DNA from: Asterochloris sp. CNOR1
Lineage: Eukaryota; Chlorophyta; Trebouxiophyceae; Trebouxiales; Trebouxiaceae
Direction of reading: 5' to 3'
Length of the DNA: 64,000 nucleotides
Assembly (NCBI GenBank): GCA_963969365.1
Contig: OZ017755.1
Span: 1,860,001 to 1,924,000, forward strand
The notes beneath the pieces were generated by a model that saw only the letters and a list, made by a program, of their open reading frames with translations, did no database searches and was not told the origin of the DNA. The position numbers were made by a program, and so were the translations under genes. Shown here in pieces: positions 1-12,527 of the stretch (the stretch's first letter is position 1; each line of letters begins with the position of its first letter).

Positions 1-3000
1 AGAGGACTCAGAAGGCAGGCAAGCAGCGGCGGGGGGAGATGGAGGCGCTGAGCGCCCAACTGGCCGCTGTGCAGCAGCTGCTGGCCAAGGCAGAGCAGGT
101 GAATGACCTCAGGAGGCTGCTTGCATTGTTTAAGCTGCCCCGCGTCTCATCAGTTGCCGCTTGGGCAGGGGAACCCTGCAGATCAGTGTCCGTCACAGGT
201 TGACGCAGCAGCTGTGAAGTCCTCACATGAATCAGGAGTTCACGTCAAGGACTCCAGGAACATCTTTGGGAGAGTCTCCCTGCGTGTGCCTCCAGCACCT
301 GCACTGCCTGCAGGTAGCGTCCAAGCTTCCTGCTGCAGAGGCCGAGCTGGGCCAGGTGCGGTCCCAGCTGCAGCAGGCTCAGCGCGCAGCTGCAGAGATA
401 CCCACACTACGGGAGCACCTGCGCGCCCAGGACCGGGCTGCCGAGCAGGCCGCCAGCAACTGGGCCAGGGAGAGGGCGGTCATGGAGAGGCAGCTTGCAG
501 CAGCTGGCCGTGAACGGGACCAGCTCAGCGAGCAGGTGATCTTGGAGTTGTGTTGCATGGAGTGCGCACCTTCCTTTCAGCCGCCACGCCCTGCTGCAGA
601 TAAACTGCCGGTCAGGTCATGCAGCTGCGGGCTTCACAGCTGCAGGGCAGCGGCAGCATGTGCATAAGGCCCCCAGCCTGTTTCCAAGCCAAGGCCATGC
701 AATCCCTCCATGCCCTGAGGTCCGTCCGCTGTGATGCAGGTGGCTGTGATGGGCCCCACCCTGGCAGCCAGTGATGCCCTGCAGGCGCAGCTGTCCATGC
801 TGCACAGGCAGCTCCACCTTGCCCGGCAGGCGGCCGATGCAGGTGCCAGTGAGGCCCTGCGTGCTGACGAGGCAGAGTCACAGTGTGAGCACCTGCGCTC
901 AGACCTGGCGGCTGCCACCTCGCAGTTGCAGCAGCAGGAGGACAAGATGCGGGCACTGCAGCAGGAGGCAAGGACTCTGCGAGGTGCGTGGCAAGCCAGG
1001 CAGCCACGGCAGTCATGTCCTGGAACTTGGGTGCTTCCCCTCTCATATCGTCACTCATATGTTGAGTGTCCATGACAAAGGCTTGTGAGTGTGGCCAGGC
1101 TGGAGGGGCAGCAGAAAGTGTTGGGTGTTCCAAGCAATTAGTCTCCTGGCGGTCTACTGCTGGCAGCTAGGCCTGCAGGCACCAACAGCATTGACTTTCC
1201 AGGGGAAGGTTGCGGATTGGGGGCCACTTGTGCTGCAGGCACCTGTGAAAAGCATGCGGCTTGCAGGCTGAACCTTTGCTGGGTCAACAGCCCCAAGGCT
1301 CAGTGCATCAGATGACCAACAGATCCCTCTGTGACTGCAGGTGCCTGTGAGGAAGCGCGCAGTGCGCATGCGGCTGCAGTGCGCGGGTTTTCGGAGGAGC
1401 TGGACACACTCTCCAGCCGGGCACCAGCCTCATGGCCACAGCCTGTGCGCATGCTGGTGAGGCGCCCAAAGCCGGGAGCCAGTAGCCTGCCCTTGCCTGC
1501 TCACTAGCCGCTGCCCTGCAGGTGTCGCAGCTGCCTTGACTTGGCAGCTGCAGGTATGGCAAACCCTGGCACCTCGTGCTGCTTACTGCATGCACTGCCT
1601 TCTTCAATATGTGACACCTGCCTGCTCAGCAGTCGGCTCAGTGCAAGCTGCTTAGTGCAAGCATACTGCAGCCCGTCTCGTTACCGGCAGGTGGAGGCAA
1701 GGGAGGTGGCTGCTGCAGCAGCAGCCGAGGAGGCTGCCCGAGCCGAGGCAGATGCAATGGAGAGTGACTTGCAGGCAGAGGCTGAGAAGCTGCGCCAAGC
1801 AGCTGGGGACAGCGAGGCTCGGCAGCAACAGGCTGAAAAGGCAGAGTGCGTCTTGATGTGTTGCTGCTGTCCAGAGTTCCTGGTTGCTTGAGCCCTCATC
1901 AAGCGCCCTTAGGGAGGCCGCAGCTTTCCGTCACACCTCTACGGTGTGGCTGTGCGCGCTTCTGCCGTTTGTGCGTGAGACGCTGCATTCTGGCTGCTAT
2001 TTGCGCCAGCCTTGGAATTTTCCTGCAGATCCCGTTCACCTGGCTGGCTCATGCTGCTGGGCTGCCTGTCAGCGGCGCCTGCAACTTTACACGGCAGCTG
2101 CTGCCTCTGTTTACCTGTCTGGCGGCCTGTGAGGAGCCTCACTTGGTGGCTGCAGGGCGGCTGCAGCCTCCAGGGTCCGCGCCATTGAAGTGGAGCTGAA
2201 GGAGCAGGAGGGCATGCTGCAGGGGCAGCTGCAGACGCTGCAGGCACAATCCGATGAGCAGCAGCGCCTCCTGAGTGAGAGGGTGGCCACCCTGGGGCAT
2301 GAGCTTGAGGTGGCTGTGGCACGCGCGCGGTCTGAGACGACAAAGTGAGTGGCTTCAAGGGGCACTGTCTTGCCAAACCCTCAATGAGATGCAGGGGGCC
2401 TGCTCTGAGGCCACAGGGTGAGCTGCTCTGGACAGCAGCAGAAGCTGCAAGCGGCTTGGGGTGACAGGCTCATGCTTACTGGTGCACAGGGCAATGCATT
2501 CAGAGCTGGGTTGGTCTTGATGCATGCCTGTGTTTGGCCCAGCTTGTTGGCAAGCCAACAGGTTGCCATCTTCCCTGACCTCGCAGGGGTCACCCTTCTC
2601 CTCCCGCTCCCCCCTGCAGGTGGCAATCCAAATATGATGTGGTGTGCAAGGAGCTGTCAGACGTGAAGGAGCGGGCGTGGACGCTGCTGGAGCAAAAGGA
2701 CGCCCAACTGCAGACCCTCAGGGTATGCAGTGAACACCTTCTGCCGCCGCTGAAGCTGCAGAATGATATTTCGGGGCCACACTCCTGTCTGGATCTCGGC
2801 TGGGCACTGCACTCAGGCTGCAACTTGAGTTTGGCCAGCTGCAGAGTCAAACAGCTCCAATCTCGACTTGGAGTCGTGTGCAGCTGCAGACATGATTATG
2901 GTAGACTCCTCACCCACACACAGCCAGCCAGGCAGGTGAGTACATCCCAGGCCTCACTGCCAACATGTGCAGGGCCGTGGCAGCAGCATCACTGAGGAGC

Positions 3001-4094
3001 TGCCAGCATTCCGCCGCACCCCCAGCAGCCTGCTTCGTGGGCGGTCCCCTGAGGCGCTGGACCCTACCAGCTCACAGTCGGCAGCCTCCACGCCGGCGCA
3101 GGCGCCTCCCAATACTGAGCCAGCGTCAGTGCCCTCTGCTGGTCAGTCAAGTTTGCTGTCTGCTCACATCCTGGCAGCTAAGAGCTTTCTGTGGGCTGCT
3201 GACTCAGCCAGAGCGCCAGCAGTGAGTCACTACCATGACTCAACAAGCTCGTGCTTTGGGCAGAATGCGGGCCTTCAGGCCCTACAGATGGCAAGCTGTG
3301 CCCCATGTCTGAGCAGATGAAGCGTCTCATTTGGGCATGCCGCAGGGTATCTGCAGAACGCAGCCCCACGAGGTGCCCCAAAGACTGGGCTGGGCAACAA
3401 CCTCTGGTTTGGATCACCTCCTCTGCATTGCAGGCACCAATGGCGAGGGGCCTCTGAGCACCCCCCAGATGGAGTCGCAAGCTGACACTGACACCTTCAC
3501 AGCCAGCGCTGCCTTTGCTGAGCAGCTGCAGCAGGCGCTGCGCATGGCAGGGCCGGGCATCCAGGGCGGTGGCCAGCAGGGACACCCCAGCGAGCTGCAG
3601 CAGCTGCACCAGAGGGTAGCCATGCTGGAGGCTGCCCTGGCTGAGAGCGAGCAGACACACGAGCTCAGGCAAGGGGTTTTGGATCTCAAGTGTTGCTTGG
3701 CGTGCTCAGGTGTGCTCATACATGCCCATTTGTGGTTGCAGGAGCCAGTCCACAGCTGTTCTCAAGAGAGAAGTGGCTGAGCTGCAGGTGAGCCATCTCT
3801 TTGAGCTTGTGCTTTAGCATGTTGCTTGTTGACGCTTCTCAACACAAACTTTTGATTCAGAGAGCTGAGCGGCGATCAGAGGTGGATGTCGAGTACTTGA
3901 AAAGTGTCATGTTGAGTGCCTTCAAGAGCAAAGAGCTGGCTCCCACCAGCTCTCTCTTCCCAGTTTTGTCCAGGCTTCTGCAGTTTGGCCCAGAGGAGGT
4001 AGCAATGATTAATGATCCATCCCCCCAGAAGCTCACCAAACGCCCCAGCAGGTCTCTGATTTCCCGCTTCAGCTCCATGCAGCCCCTAGACTGA
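1..4094 (+). CDS. GRIP-domain golgin, long coiled-coil Golgi protein (5' end outside window)
   Basis: Peripheral trans-Golgi tethering protein by family; golgins with a C-terminal GRIP domain bind Arl1-type GTPases. Exons I can follow lie near 1-98, 314-535, 740-983, 1341-1456, 1691-1845, 2160-2345, 2620-2720, 2970-3140, 3434-3668, 3743-3787 and 3861-4094. The early exons encode Ala/Gln/Glu/Leu-rich heptad coiled coil. A Ser/Pro/Thr-rich linker at about 2970-3140 precedes more coil. The last exon carries the GRIP signature: an EYLKSVML segment followed by FPVLSRLLQFGPEEV, then a short basic tail to the stop. The intron after 3668 appears to use a GC donor (AG|GCAAGG). Some middle exon edges (around 1845-2160) are uncertain. 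The GRIP domain makes the family call firm; which golgin subclass is unclear. Confidence 0.85.
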
Positions 4095-4128
4095 TAAATG
4101 TATCAGGCTGGGTGGCCCCCTCATTCCC

Positions 4129-4133
4129 TGTAA
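4129..4133 (+). promoter_or_regulatory. Possible polyadenylation signal TGTAA for the golgin gene
   Basis: TGTAA lies about 35 bases after the golgin stop codon. UGUAA is the usual chlorophyte poly(A) signal. A pentamer is weak evidence by itself; its position is what supports it. Confidence 0.35.
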
Positions 4134-4270
4134 CAATGACACTTTTGAACAGAGCTCTGCATAGGTTAAGTCAAACTGTATGCAGATTACACGCAAAGCA
4201 AGCAAATCATGAAAAAGCTGTTGGCATCAGATAGGCTCTGGGATTCTTAAGCAGAATTTAGCATTTCCAG

Positions 4271-5060
4271 ATGGGAGTCCTGGCTGCCAAAAGCATGGCG
4301 GAGAAGGAACAGCATCTAACGTTCTTCTTTACAAGAGCCAACAAGGCGAGTTTGACCTGACATGTGGGTGCTGGCATCTGTGTGTCTCAAATGGGATTTA
4401 CCATCTGACGTCGGCCAGGAAGTGCACAAAGTTTGCCTGGCTTACACTGTGATTGGGCTCCGCCTTGTCTCTTGTCAGGGCATGTTGCACAACATCTGAA
4501 GCGCTGCAGTCATCCTGCAGGCAGTATACGACAGCAGCAAGGGGACGCTGCAGCTCAGGAGTCCTGTGAGCGGGAACCTTCTCAATGCAACATGCGGCAG
4601 CATGGCCCCAGCCAGGGTTGTGGACCCCGTGACAGGGTGTCAACTAGCATACTCTGCAGGTATAATTGCTGTTCATGCATGGCCTACCTTGCTGCCAGGA
4701 GGACACAATGCTCGGCATGGCTGTGCAGGCAGACTCCAGCCAGTCCATAGCCGCATGCGTAACGACTTGGTGCGCAGCCGTCACTTCTATGTCTCGTCGG
4801 AGCTAGATTGCTTCATTCAGACCCTCAGGCGCACCAGAGGAGTCAACACCCAAGTCACCAATGAAAAGTGAGTTACCTCCCCATAGATCCGCCCTGCCTG
4901 TGTGGCTCACCAGTTTGCTGATGTCCCCAGTGTGCTGCAGGCGGGGGACTGCTGGCACCATGACTGGCCTGCACCCAAGCCTGATAGTGTCACACTAGCG
5001 CAGCATACAGGGAGGGGGAGTGACGCCAACAGCAGTTCACAGGCTGTGGCACTTATGTGA
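4271..5060 (+). CDS. Small unidentified four-exon gene, about 160 aa
   Basis: I do not recognise the product. Four exons (4271-4345, 4521-4659, 4729-4867, 4931-5060) join in frame: 483 bases, ATG at 4271, TGA at 5058-5060. Introns 2 and 3 have good GT...AG ends (the donor at 4868 is GTGAGT). Intron 1 would use a GC donor (AAG|GCGAGT), its weakest point. The protein is mixed-charge with no obvious signal peptide or membrane span. It contains a basic patch (SRMRNDLVRSRHF), a segment ELDCFIQTLRRTRG and a Ser/Gln-rich tail. Several phases agreeing across independent exons argues against chance. It lies between the golgin and ALG7, whose 3' end is only about 75 bases away (convergent). No function is proposed. 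Confidence 0.5.
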
Positions 5061-5135
5061 GGTTCATTTCATCATAAAATCGCACAACAGAGTCCGTCCC
5101 ACTGTCAGAGAGACTGACTGCGTTCATTTTGACCA

Positions 5136-7187
5136 CTATTTGTAAATGCCTGTCAGGAGGTGGCGCGCAGCAAATCCAGCTGCACAGCACACCGTCTGCA
5201 GCCTCAGTATGCGTATGCACAGCTGCTGCTCCGTGCAGGGTCCTACAACTTGCAACATGAGGTTGACCAGGTTCCAGTTGGGGGTGGGGTGCAGCAGGCC
5301 GGTGGAGACATCAAAGGTGGGGAGCCGGTGCCGGGGGCAAGGCACCAGCTTGAACAGCTGAGGCATGCTGTACACAAAGTTGAACACCTGGGGAATGAGG
5401 AACACCAGGAGAGTCTCGCTCAGGTGCCCCAGGATGCCAGCCACAGCAATGGTCATCCCGGCAAAGTAGGTGAATGTGTCGCCCACAAACACCTGGGAGG
5501 GGTACCAGTTGTACTTGAGCAGGCCCAGCGTGGTGAAGGCCAGGGGCAGCATGAGGAAGGCTGAGAAGAGGTGGCCGTCACGGGTGACCGCCACAGAGCC
5601 AGCAGGCCCTGCCAGTTCAAACAGGTTGTGGCACAGCACCGCGCAGGCGATGATGAAGGTCTGCCCGGCCTCCAGGCCATTCACGCCCTGCACTAGAGTG
5701 CCGCCAGTCAGCAGGACTGGTTTGCATGTGCTACCTGGCACACAGCACTGCAATGTCTGGCAGCATGAACCATCAAGGTAGGGAAATTGCCTGCAGCATC
5801 CCATTGCCAGTGAGCCGCTGGCTGGTCCTCTCGCTGGAGGCAGCATGCTGCGACTGCACCCAGGCACCACAAGGGACCGACTGCGGCCCGGAGGGACACG
5901 GCATGCTGTGCAAAGGGCCAGCGCTCACCGCCAGGATGTTGATGGAGTTCGTACAGAAGATGGTGAGGGCCACCATGTACAGCTTGTACAGAGGCCCCAG
6001 GGCGAGCACAGGCGGCAGGCCCAGCCATGCACGCAGGGGCTTGGGCAGGATCACGTCGGTTCCCCCAGAGTAGGCCACCAGCAGTGGCAGGGAGGCCAGG
6101 CAGGGCAGCAGCAGCTTGACCCGCCAGGGAACATCCAGCACGTCGTCTGCAAATCCCAGGAACAGCATGAAGCAGATTGTGGCCAGGGCTGCATTGTAGT
6201 CCACCAGCCAGGCGTCGCTCAGGGGCTCGCGGAGCGCTGCCTTGCCATCGTGCCTGCCCAGCATGCCCAGCCACGCGCTCAGGGGCCCTGCAGGGAGGGA
6301 AGGCGCATCAGCCTGGAGGGTCGACGAACTGCTGTGTGCAGCAGCTAGGCCCAGCTGAGAAGCACATTGCCTGCTGGCACTGGCTGTGAGGCTTGCAGCA
6401 AACAGTCCGCAGCAGGCTGTGCAGCCATGCCCTGCAGCTCACAGAGCAGTGCGTTGGCAGGCTGAGCCCTCACGCGCAGCAACACAATGAAGCAGGGGCC
6501 TGGCTGCACCTGAGCTGCTGGGCGGGGGGGGGTATGAGAAGGCGCGTTGTAGAGCGCCTGCGGTGTCCAGGTAGTGAAGGTGCTGGAAGAGGATGATGCA
6601 GACCAGGAACACGATGCCTGTAGCAGGGAAAGCAGAACGCTGCACAGAATACTGGTCTGCTCTCATTGCTGAGCTGCGGCACGCATCACACCAAGGGGCC
6701 CCTGTCTGCCTCAATACCAGTTCATATGGGCTCGGAGAAGCCTCAGATCGCTCTTTGCTAGACATTGCAGTTCACCACTGCAAGTCCAGAATGTGAAGAG
6801 CAGAGGGCAGGTCCTGCCCCAGAGCCCTGCAGAAGCGCAGCCGCCTGCAGCCAACCCTCAGCACCAAGACAGCCCGTGGGCAGGTGCCTGCCTGCTATGC
6901 AATTTGGGCTCACCAGGTGCAAGTCCCAGGGACTCTGGGATTGGCTTCTCCCCGGCCTCAGTCCCGCGCTTGTTGATATCCTTCCCAGACAGGCCTGCCC
7001 TCAGCGTGGAGGCCTTGAGCACGGGGATGATACGGGCAGTCACGCGCATGCCCAGGAAGCTGACCAAGGCGCTGGTGGCAATGGACCACCAGGTGCGGGC
7101 ATCGCCAATGCGAGCAAAGGCGATCAGGCATGGCAGGAAGCCCACTGCGGCCAGGACCAGCAGGGGCCTGGACGTGCCCGATGCCAT
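5136..7187 (-). CDS. ALG7: UDP-GlcNAc:dolichyl-phosphate GlcNAc-1-phosphotransferase
   Basis: Catalyses the first step of dolichol-linked oligosaccharide synthesis: transfer of GlcNAc-1-P from UDP-GlcNAc to dolichyl phosphate in the ER membrane. Four exons (7187-6914, 6617-6510, 6287-5929, 5687-5136) join exactly in frame to about 430 aa, the usual length for DPAGT1/ALG7. Family landmarks in order: the N-terminal [12 protein letters not shown] segment, a hydrophobic [10 protein letters not shown] helix, the conserved [14 protein letters not shown] motif with its Asp pair, [10 protein letters not shown] running into GVNGLEAGQ across the last intron, and the C-terminal [12 protein letters not shown], plus a tail ending GIYK. 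Many hydrophobic segments fit a polytopic ER protein. Acceptors are CAG/g and donors GTGAGC or GTGCAG. It is head-to-head with the polymerase subunit gene. Confidence 0.95.
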
Positions 7188-7727
7188 GCCCTGGGCTATT
7201 GTGCTGGAACCTCTTGCAGATCACTGCAGCATGCGCTCTCTGATGTCCCAGATAGCTGACCTGCAGTGCTCAGCACAGTGAGCCACCAATAGAAGGCCAG
7301 TGCATGGCATGCTCAAATTTGCAAATGACTGGTCAGCTGGACAAGAGGCTTGGTCTGCATTGACTGTCCAGTGAACAAACCAATAAGAACAAGTAAACCG
7401 GTGAGGAGACGGTGGAGTGGTGATAACGATAGTTGCCCACCTCACAAATGCCTCAAATCAGCAGTCGGCCCGGCTCACAACTCCGCTGGGCCCTTCGACC
7501 AGTGAGAGTTCAGTTGAGCTTATGTAGGTCAGCATGGAACCCCAGTTGCCAGTATTGGGTTCTGGCAGCCTGCCACTCGACGGATCTGGGTGCACCAGCG
7601 CATCTTTGCGGACCACCTGACCTAAGAGTGGAGGCAGGAAAGCTGATGCAGGAGCCATTCAGCAAAAGTCTCTGGAAAGCCAAGCTCCGGCTGTAAACAT
7701 GTTCCTTGCACCTTTCTGAGAGGCTGC
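7188..7727. promoter_or_regulatory. Shared divergent promoter region of ALG7 (-) and RPAC1 (+)
   Basis: About 540 bases separate the two start codons and must hold both 5' UTRs and core promoters. I see no convincing TATA box or other named element, so the call rests on gene layout alone. Confidence 0.5.
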
Positions 7728-10700
7728 ATGGCACGCAGCAAAAGCCTAAAGCAGGAGCAGCGCCCAGCAGAGCATATTGAGGAGGACGAAGAGCTTGAGG
7801 ATGCAGAGGTCACTGGGCCTTCAGGGCTGCCAGCGAATCTGGAGGTGCAGCACACACAGACTGTGTGCGGGCCGGACGTAAACTTCAACGTGAGCGGCAT
7901 GGGGCCCCTATAACTTTCTGGGAGGGCTAACATACAAGCTTGCAACAATTTAACCCAGGCTCGCCAGCCTGCCTTGTGCCTGGCAGGCTGCTCAGGCTGA
8001 TCAGGTGGCCTCATGCCCTCTCTCTTCCTAGCCTTGCTTCCAGCTGCCCACCACTGCCTGCATGCAGACCGGCACCATCACCAGCGCTAATGTGTACGCT
8101 GCCCTGGGCGTGAGCAATGCCTGGGACCATGGCAAGTGGGCAAACGCCTTCCGCATCACTGTGTGGCGGGAGGACCCTGATGTGCACGTCTTTGAGGGTG
8201 GGGAGAAGGTGGAGGGGCGGGACTCTGACTTCACCCTTGAATTTGAGATGGTGGGCGTCGACCCCTCCATTGCCAACGCCCTGCGCCGCATCCTCATCGC
8301 AGAAGTCCCCACTATGGCCATCGAGCATGTCTTCTACATCAACAACACCTCTGTCATCTCGGTGGGTCCTGGCAGGACAAGCTGTGCTGGGCTGCGGCAG
8401 CAGCTTGCAGCAGTTCCGTGCTGAGGCACCAGTGATATGTGTCAGCGTGACAACCTGCGCTGAACTTGTGCCATATGACATTCATGTGCAGGGAAGCCAG
8501 TTGCCTGCCCCAGGCAGGTTCCAGGCTGCACAGTTCGCACAGGACCCGGCAAAGAGGCTTGGCAGCCTTGTGCACAGATCACGACTGCATTTCCGGGCCA
8601 CTTCTGCAGCAGCAATGTGCTGGAACCCTGGTCTCCTGCTGTGCCTGCATCTTCAACACTGAACCTGCCAGGGTCCTCAGCAGCTGTGTGCTTGGACGGG
8701 GCACAGCTGCATGCCTGCCTATGCGCAGGTCAGGCTACGCTCAGGCAACACGCAGCAGTAACGGCCGGCATGGCTGGCCATGAGCTCAAGTTGTGTGCTC
8801 CGCACCTGCCTGCATGTGAAGCGGGTCCCAGCTTAAGGCGCAAGTCAAGCATTCAAGGGATCTGCTCACCGCTTGCAAAGTTGCAGCTCTGGTGGGCACC
8901 GCACTTGGCCCCCTGCAGCATCAGGGCAGGGCGACCTGTCTGCATGTGAGGTCCGCCTCAGGGACACTAACGCCGGCTGTCTCCCCACTGCTGCAGCAGG
9001 GCAACCATAGGCATCCTGTTTGCATCTGGCCATTGCTGTGGGGTGCACTCATGCCTGCTGTTTTTGCCTGCTGCAGGATGAGGTACTGGCACACCGTCTG
9101 GGGCTAGTTCCTCTTCAGGTGGACCCAGAGCTGTTTGACTGGAAGACAGGTAAGAGCTCATCCAACCAGCATGCTCTTGGGGCCACCCTTCAAACATGGC
9201 GTGATGATCAGACATGCTGCCAGGAGTTGAAAGGCGGATCCACAGCGCAACTGCAACCTATGCACTGAACTGTGTCGAGAAATATGTCTGGCTGGTAATG
9301 TGGGTGCTGCTTGGCGACTAATGGCAATTAGACATGTGCGAGGGTGCTGTGCAGGTGACGATGTGCCCACAGAGAAGAACACAATTGTCTTCAGCCTGCA
9401 GGCGCGGTGCCGCCGGATGCAGAGCGGCCTGCACAACGAGTACGGTGAGGACTCATGCACTACTGTAGCTGCCAGCCATGCGCTCATGGCACTGTCTGTC
9501 TTGCCTGGACCTGACATACAAGCCTGAGCATGCTGACTGCATGTGGAACACTTTCTCTGAGCAATAGCACAACCAGGAGTCTGGGGGTCCCCCTGACTGC
9601 CTGGCTGCCCCTGCAGTGCGTGCCAGCCACCTGAAGTGGCTGCCCAATGGCTCGTCCATGCCCTCTGAGACAAAATGCCGCTTTGGGGGAAACCAGCAGT
9701 CCATCCTGCCCCATGGGGCGGCCCTTGTTGAGCCCCACATTCAGCTCGCTCGTCTGGGCCCTGGCCAGGAAATCCAGTTGGAGGCACACTGCATCAAAGG
9801 TGCGCATGCCTGTCATGTAGCACTGGCAGCATGCAAGACAGGCGGCAAGCTGTTCTGAACCTGTTGTGCAGTCAAGCTTGGGGCTGAGTTTGGGGATCCG
9901 CATGCATGAGGGGCCTGCCCCTGTGCAGCAGGGCTCAACTGCGCACGCAATTGCCAGTGTGGAGAGGCTCAACGAATGCCTTCAAGTCCCCAAAGTGCAG
10001 CAGTCACGTCATGAGGTAGCCCTTGCTGGGTGCAGGCAGGGGCGCTGAGCACGCCAAGTGGTCACCTGTTGCTACTGCATGGTACAAGCTCCGCCCAGAG
10101 ATTGTGGTACTCAAGGTGAGGTGGGGATCCAGCGAAACGTGGCTGTTTGATCCCTGATCAGGGCTAGCAAGCTTCGAAACTCAGTCTGCAGCCTTGTTGC
10201 TGTCTGAAAAAGTTGTGATTGTGGTTCTGCTTGCAATCTGTTGTGCTATGACACACTCCTCATTGCCACATCAAAGTGTCTGGTCCCTCAAAGCAGCTTC
10301 TCACTGCCTGCAGCCTGTCAGGGGGCAGGACGCGGAAGACCTGGCGGCTGAGTGCCCTCACCTGTTTCAAGTCAAGGGTGCAGGCAACACCCGCGAGCTG
10401 TTGGCCCTGGATCCTCTGCACCCAGACAGGGAGATCCGGTGTCTGCGCGAGAATGAGTTGGAGAGGGTGAGGCTGCCGTGTGTGGGGCATCTGATGGCAG
10501 TGACGTGGCTTGAGAGACTATCGACCACCAGTGTGTCTGAGCACCATGATGATATCAATGCTCATCTCCTGGTCACAGGTGCCTCTTAAGGTTTGAGTGA
10601 AGAGCAAGTACCAATGCACTGCCAACTTGTCTATGTATGACCTTGTGGGACACCACAACATTGCGAGCACTACACAGGGCCCATCTGCTTGCTGGCTGCA

Positions 10701-11032
10701 GGCACGGCGCCTGTCAGGCGAGGACAGATGGAAGGGCGCCTTTGAGCTGCGGAAGCATAAGGACAAATTCATATTCACCATTGAGAGCACAGGTGGGCAG
10801 CCACTCGTCTTCGTGCTGCCCAAGGAGCAAGCATCAATTGACTTCATGCTCTGAGAAAAGCATAAACGGCAAAAGCGCTGGCAGGCAATGTAGTCAAGTG
10901 TTTCATCTTGGCCGGTCCAAGTTGTTCCTTGTTCGTTGCTTTGCAGGTGCTGTTCCTGCTGCAAAGCTTTTGAAACAGGCGGCAGATGTACTCATCAGCA
11001 AGTGCGACAAGCTCCTGGAGAGCTTGGAATGA
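7728..11032 (+). CDS. RPAC1: DNA-directed RNA polymerases I and III subunit RPAC1 (AC40)
   Basis: Alpha-like subunit shared by nuclear RNA polymerases I and III; it pairs with AC19 to nucleate assembly. Nine exons (7728-7889, 8032-8361, 9077-9149, 9355-9444, 9617-9799, 10036-10115, 10314-10466, 10702-10792, 10947-11032) join in frame to about 415 aa with GT-AG introns throughout. Landmarks: NALRRILIAEVPTMAIE (alpha-family motif), NNTSVIS joined to DEVLAHRLGLVPLQ across an intron, VPTEKNTIVFSLQ, the HAKWSPVATAWYKLRPEI block, and FIFTIESTGAVPAAKLL near the C-terminus. The N-terminal 45 residues are acidic and variable, as in homologues. Intron 2 is long (about 715 bases). Nothing suggests inactivation. 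Confidence 0.96.
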
Positions 11033-11490
11033 CAGCATAAGTCAGGTGTACCAGCTGTCATGAAGAAAGAAACCCCCAGGAAAGGCTCAGCAATGTCACA
11101 GCAGTGCGAGTTTAGCTGTGAGCAAACTGATGGTGGCTTGGCGCCATTTAACACACCCTGTGCACCAAGGGGTGCCAGTGTCCTCTTCTGGCCCCAGACT
11201 GCATTGACCAAAAGAAAAAGAGGGCATCAGCCTGGTGCTGCTCACTGCACTGACTTCGATGGAAGGGCATCAGCCTGGCGCTGCTCACTGCAGCAACACC
11301 ATTAGGCACCTAAAGGAAGAGTCGCCTTCTCACTCTTTAGCTGGCATGTAGACTTGTGTAGGAGCTGCTGTCTGCTCTCGAAAGAAGGTCAGACACACCA
11401 AGCAACAGATGTCATGTTGCTATGCCCTCTCAAAGCTTTCCTCATTCAAGCCGGACCGACTCGCCACTGCTCTGTCCTAGACCTACGAAG
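11033..11490. other. Intergenic stretch with one short direct repeat
   Basis: No gene seen. At about 11221-11290 a stretch of roughly 28 bases (GGGCATCAGCCTGG...CTGCTCACTGCA) occurs twice with one or two changes. Nothing else stands out. Confidence 0.4.
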
Positions 11491-12255
11491 TCAGCTAAGT
11501 AACAGAGTGGGCCTATGCCGGCCAGCCACATTCCGCCTCAACCGCGAACAACAGCTGCACGTATAAAGAGGAGCGAAACCTCCAGGGAACCCTCCAATCA
11601 GATCTTGTGTCTGCCTGCTAGTGTAGCTCAGACCAAATCCAGAGGCTGATACAGTGACCTCATATGGATTTGGGGTTTGGGACCTTGCGATCATGTGGAG
11701 AGATTCGTGAGAGCCTGTCGCAGAGACTTTGACAGCAGAGCAGGTCTTCATGTTACAGTAGCATTCACCCCTGTCAGGGATGCGCTGAGGCTGCCTAACA
11801 CACGCCACGCTCCCAGTTACACTGCCAGACAACGCGATAACAGAACCGGTCTGCCCAAAGTCTGTATTGTTGATGGTAGTGCGGTTGGCATTGATCAGCA
11901 CCTGCACTGTGCGCAGATGCCCGCAATAGCAACGGCGACTTCTAGAACATTGCAGCCTGCCTGTGCTATATTCGATGCGAGGCTGCCGACCTGACTGCCC
12001 AACATAATGGCCAAGTTGCCAGTACTGCCACTTATCTGTGATGGTCGTGGGAGCTGCACTGGTGAAAGCGTCCAGGTTGCTACAGACAAGGACGACCTGC
12101 GCGAAGCTCCCGGAAAGTTGCAGGCGACTTCCAAGGAAACTGTCCTTTCCGGTCACTTTCCCTGTGCAGCACGCTGCTGCGTACAAAGAGCTCTGGACTT
12201 GCCGGAGTCTTCCGCTGCGCCTGCTAGAAGCTTCCAACAGACTTTCTAGCTGCAT
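11491..12255 (-). CDS. Unidentified open reading frame, 254 codons, doubtful gene
   Basis: A continuous frame with no recognisable domain. It has a Cys-containing middle and a Ser/Thr-rich stretch (ALSGSVTGSV) but no obvious signal peptide. Its first 100 bases or so lie inside the duplicated block that starts at 12156, so the frame straddles a repeat boundary. In this GC-rich DNA long frames arise by chance; a decayed mobile-element gene is equally possible. Confidence 0.2.
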   Translation of the reverse strand: MQLESLLEASSRRSGRLRQVQSSLYAAACCTGKVTGKDSFLGSRLQLSGSFAQVVLVCSNLDAFTSAAPTTITDKWQYWQLGHYVGQSGRQPRIEYSTGRLQCSRSRRCYCGHLRTVQVLINANRTTINNTDFGQTGSVIALSGSVTGSVACVRQPQRIPDRGECYCNMKTCSAVKVSATGSHESLHMIARSQTPNPYEVTVSASGFGLSYTSRQTQDLIGGFPGGFAPLYTCSCCSRLRRNVAGRHRPTLLLS

Positions 12256-12291
12256 AGATGATAACCTTCAGGATCTTCAGGGTACATACGA

Positions 12292-12527
12292 TGTAGCACA
12301 CAGCTACCTACTAGAACCTACCAGACCTGCCAAAACCTTCCGCTGCACCTGCCAAAACATTACATGAGCTTAATTAACTTCATAGATAATGACAAATATA
12401 GTACATATAGCACTCTGTTCACTTTGCTAGCAGACCTCTCATACTTCACAAACTCATGAAGTCCTGACGCCCTTGTACATGGCCCCAGGGCCCGGGTCCA
12501 GAACAACCATGCAACCCCTGGGCCACA
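12292..12527 (+). repeat. Diverged lone LTR of the TGTAGCACAC (gag-only element) family
   Basis: Starts TGTAGCACAC and ends GGGCCACA like the array LTRs at 52438-57409, with central TATA-like and GCACTCTGTTCAC segments recognisable but altered. About 236 bases. The same copy recurs at 39875-40110 within block copy 2. Confidence 0.75.

Noticed and set aside
11491-12255. 254-codon frame as a confident gene
   Set aside because: No domain, no homology I can name, and it crosses the edge of a duplicated block. Kept only as a low-confidence entry.
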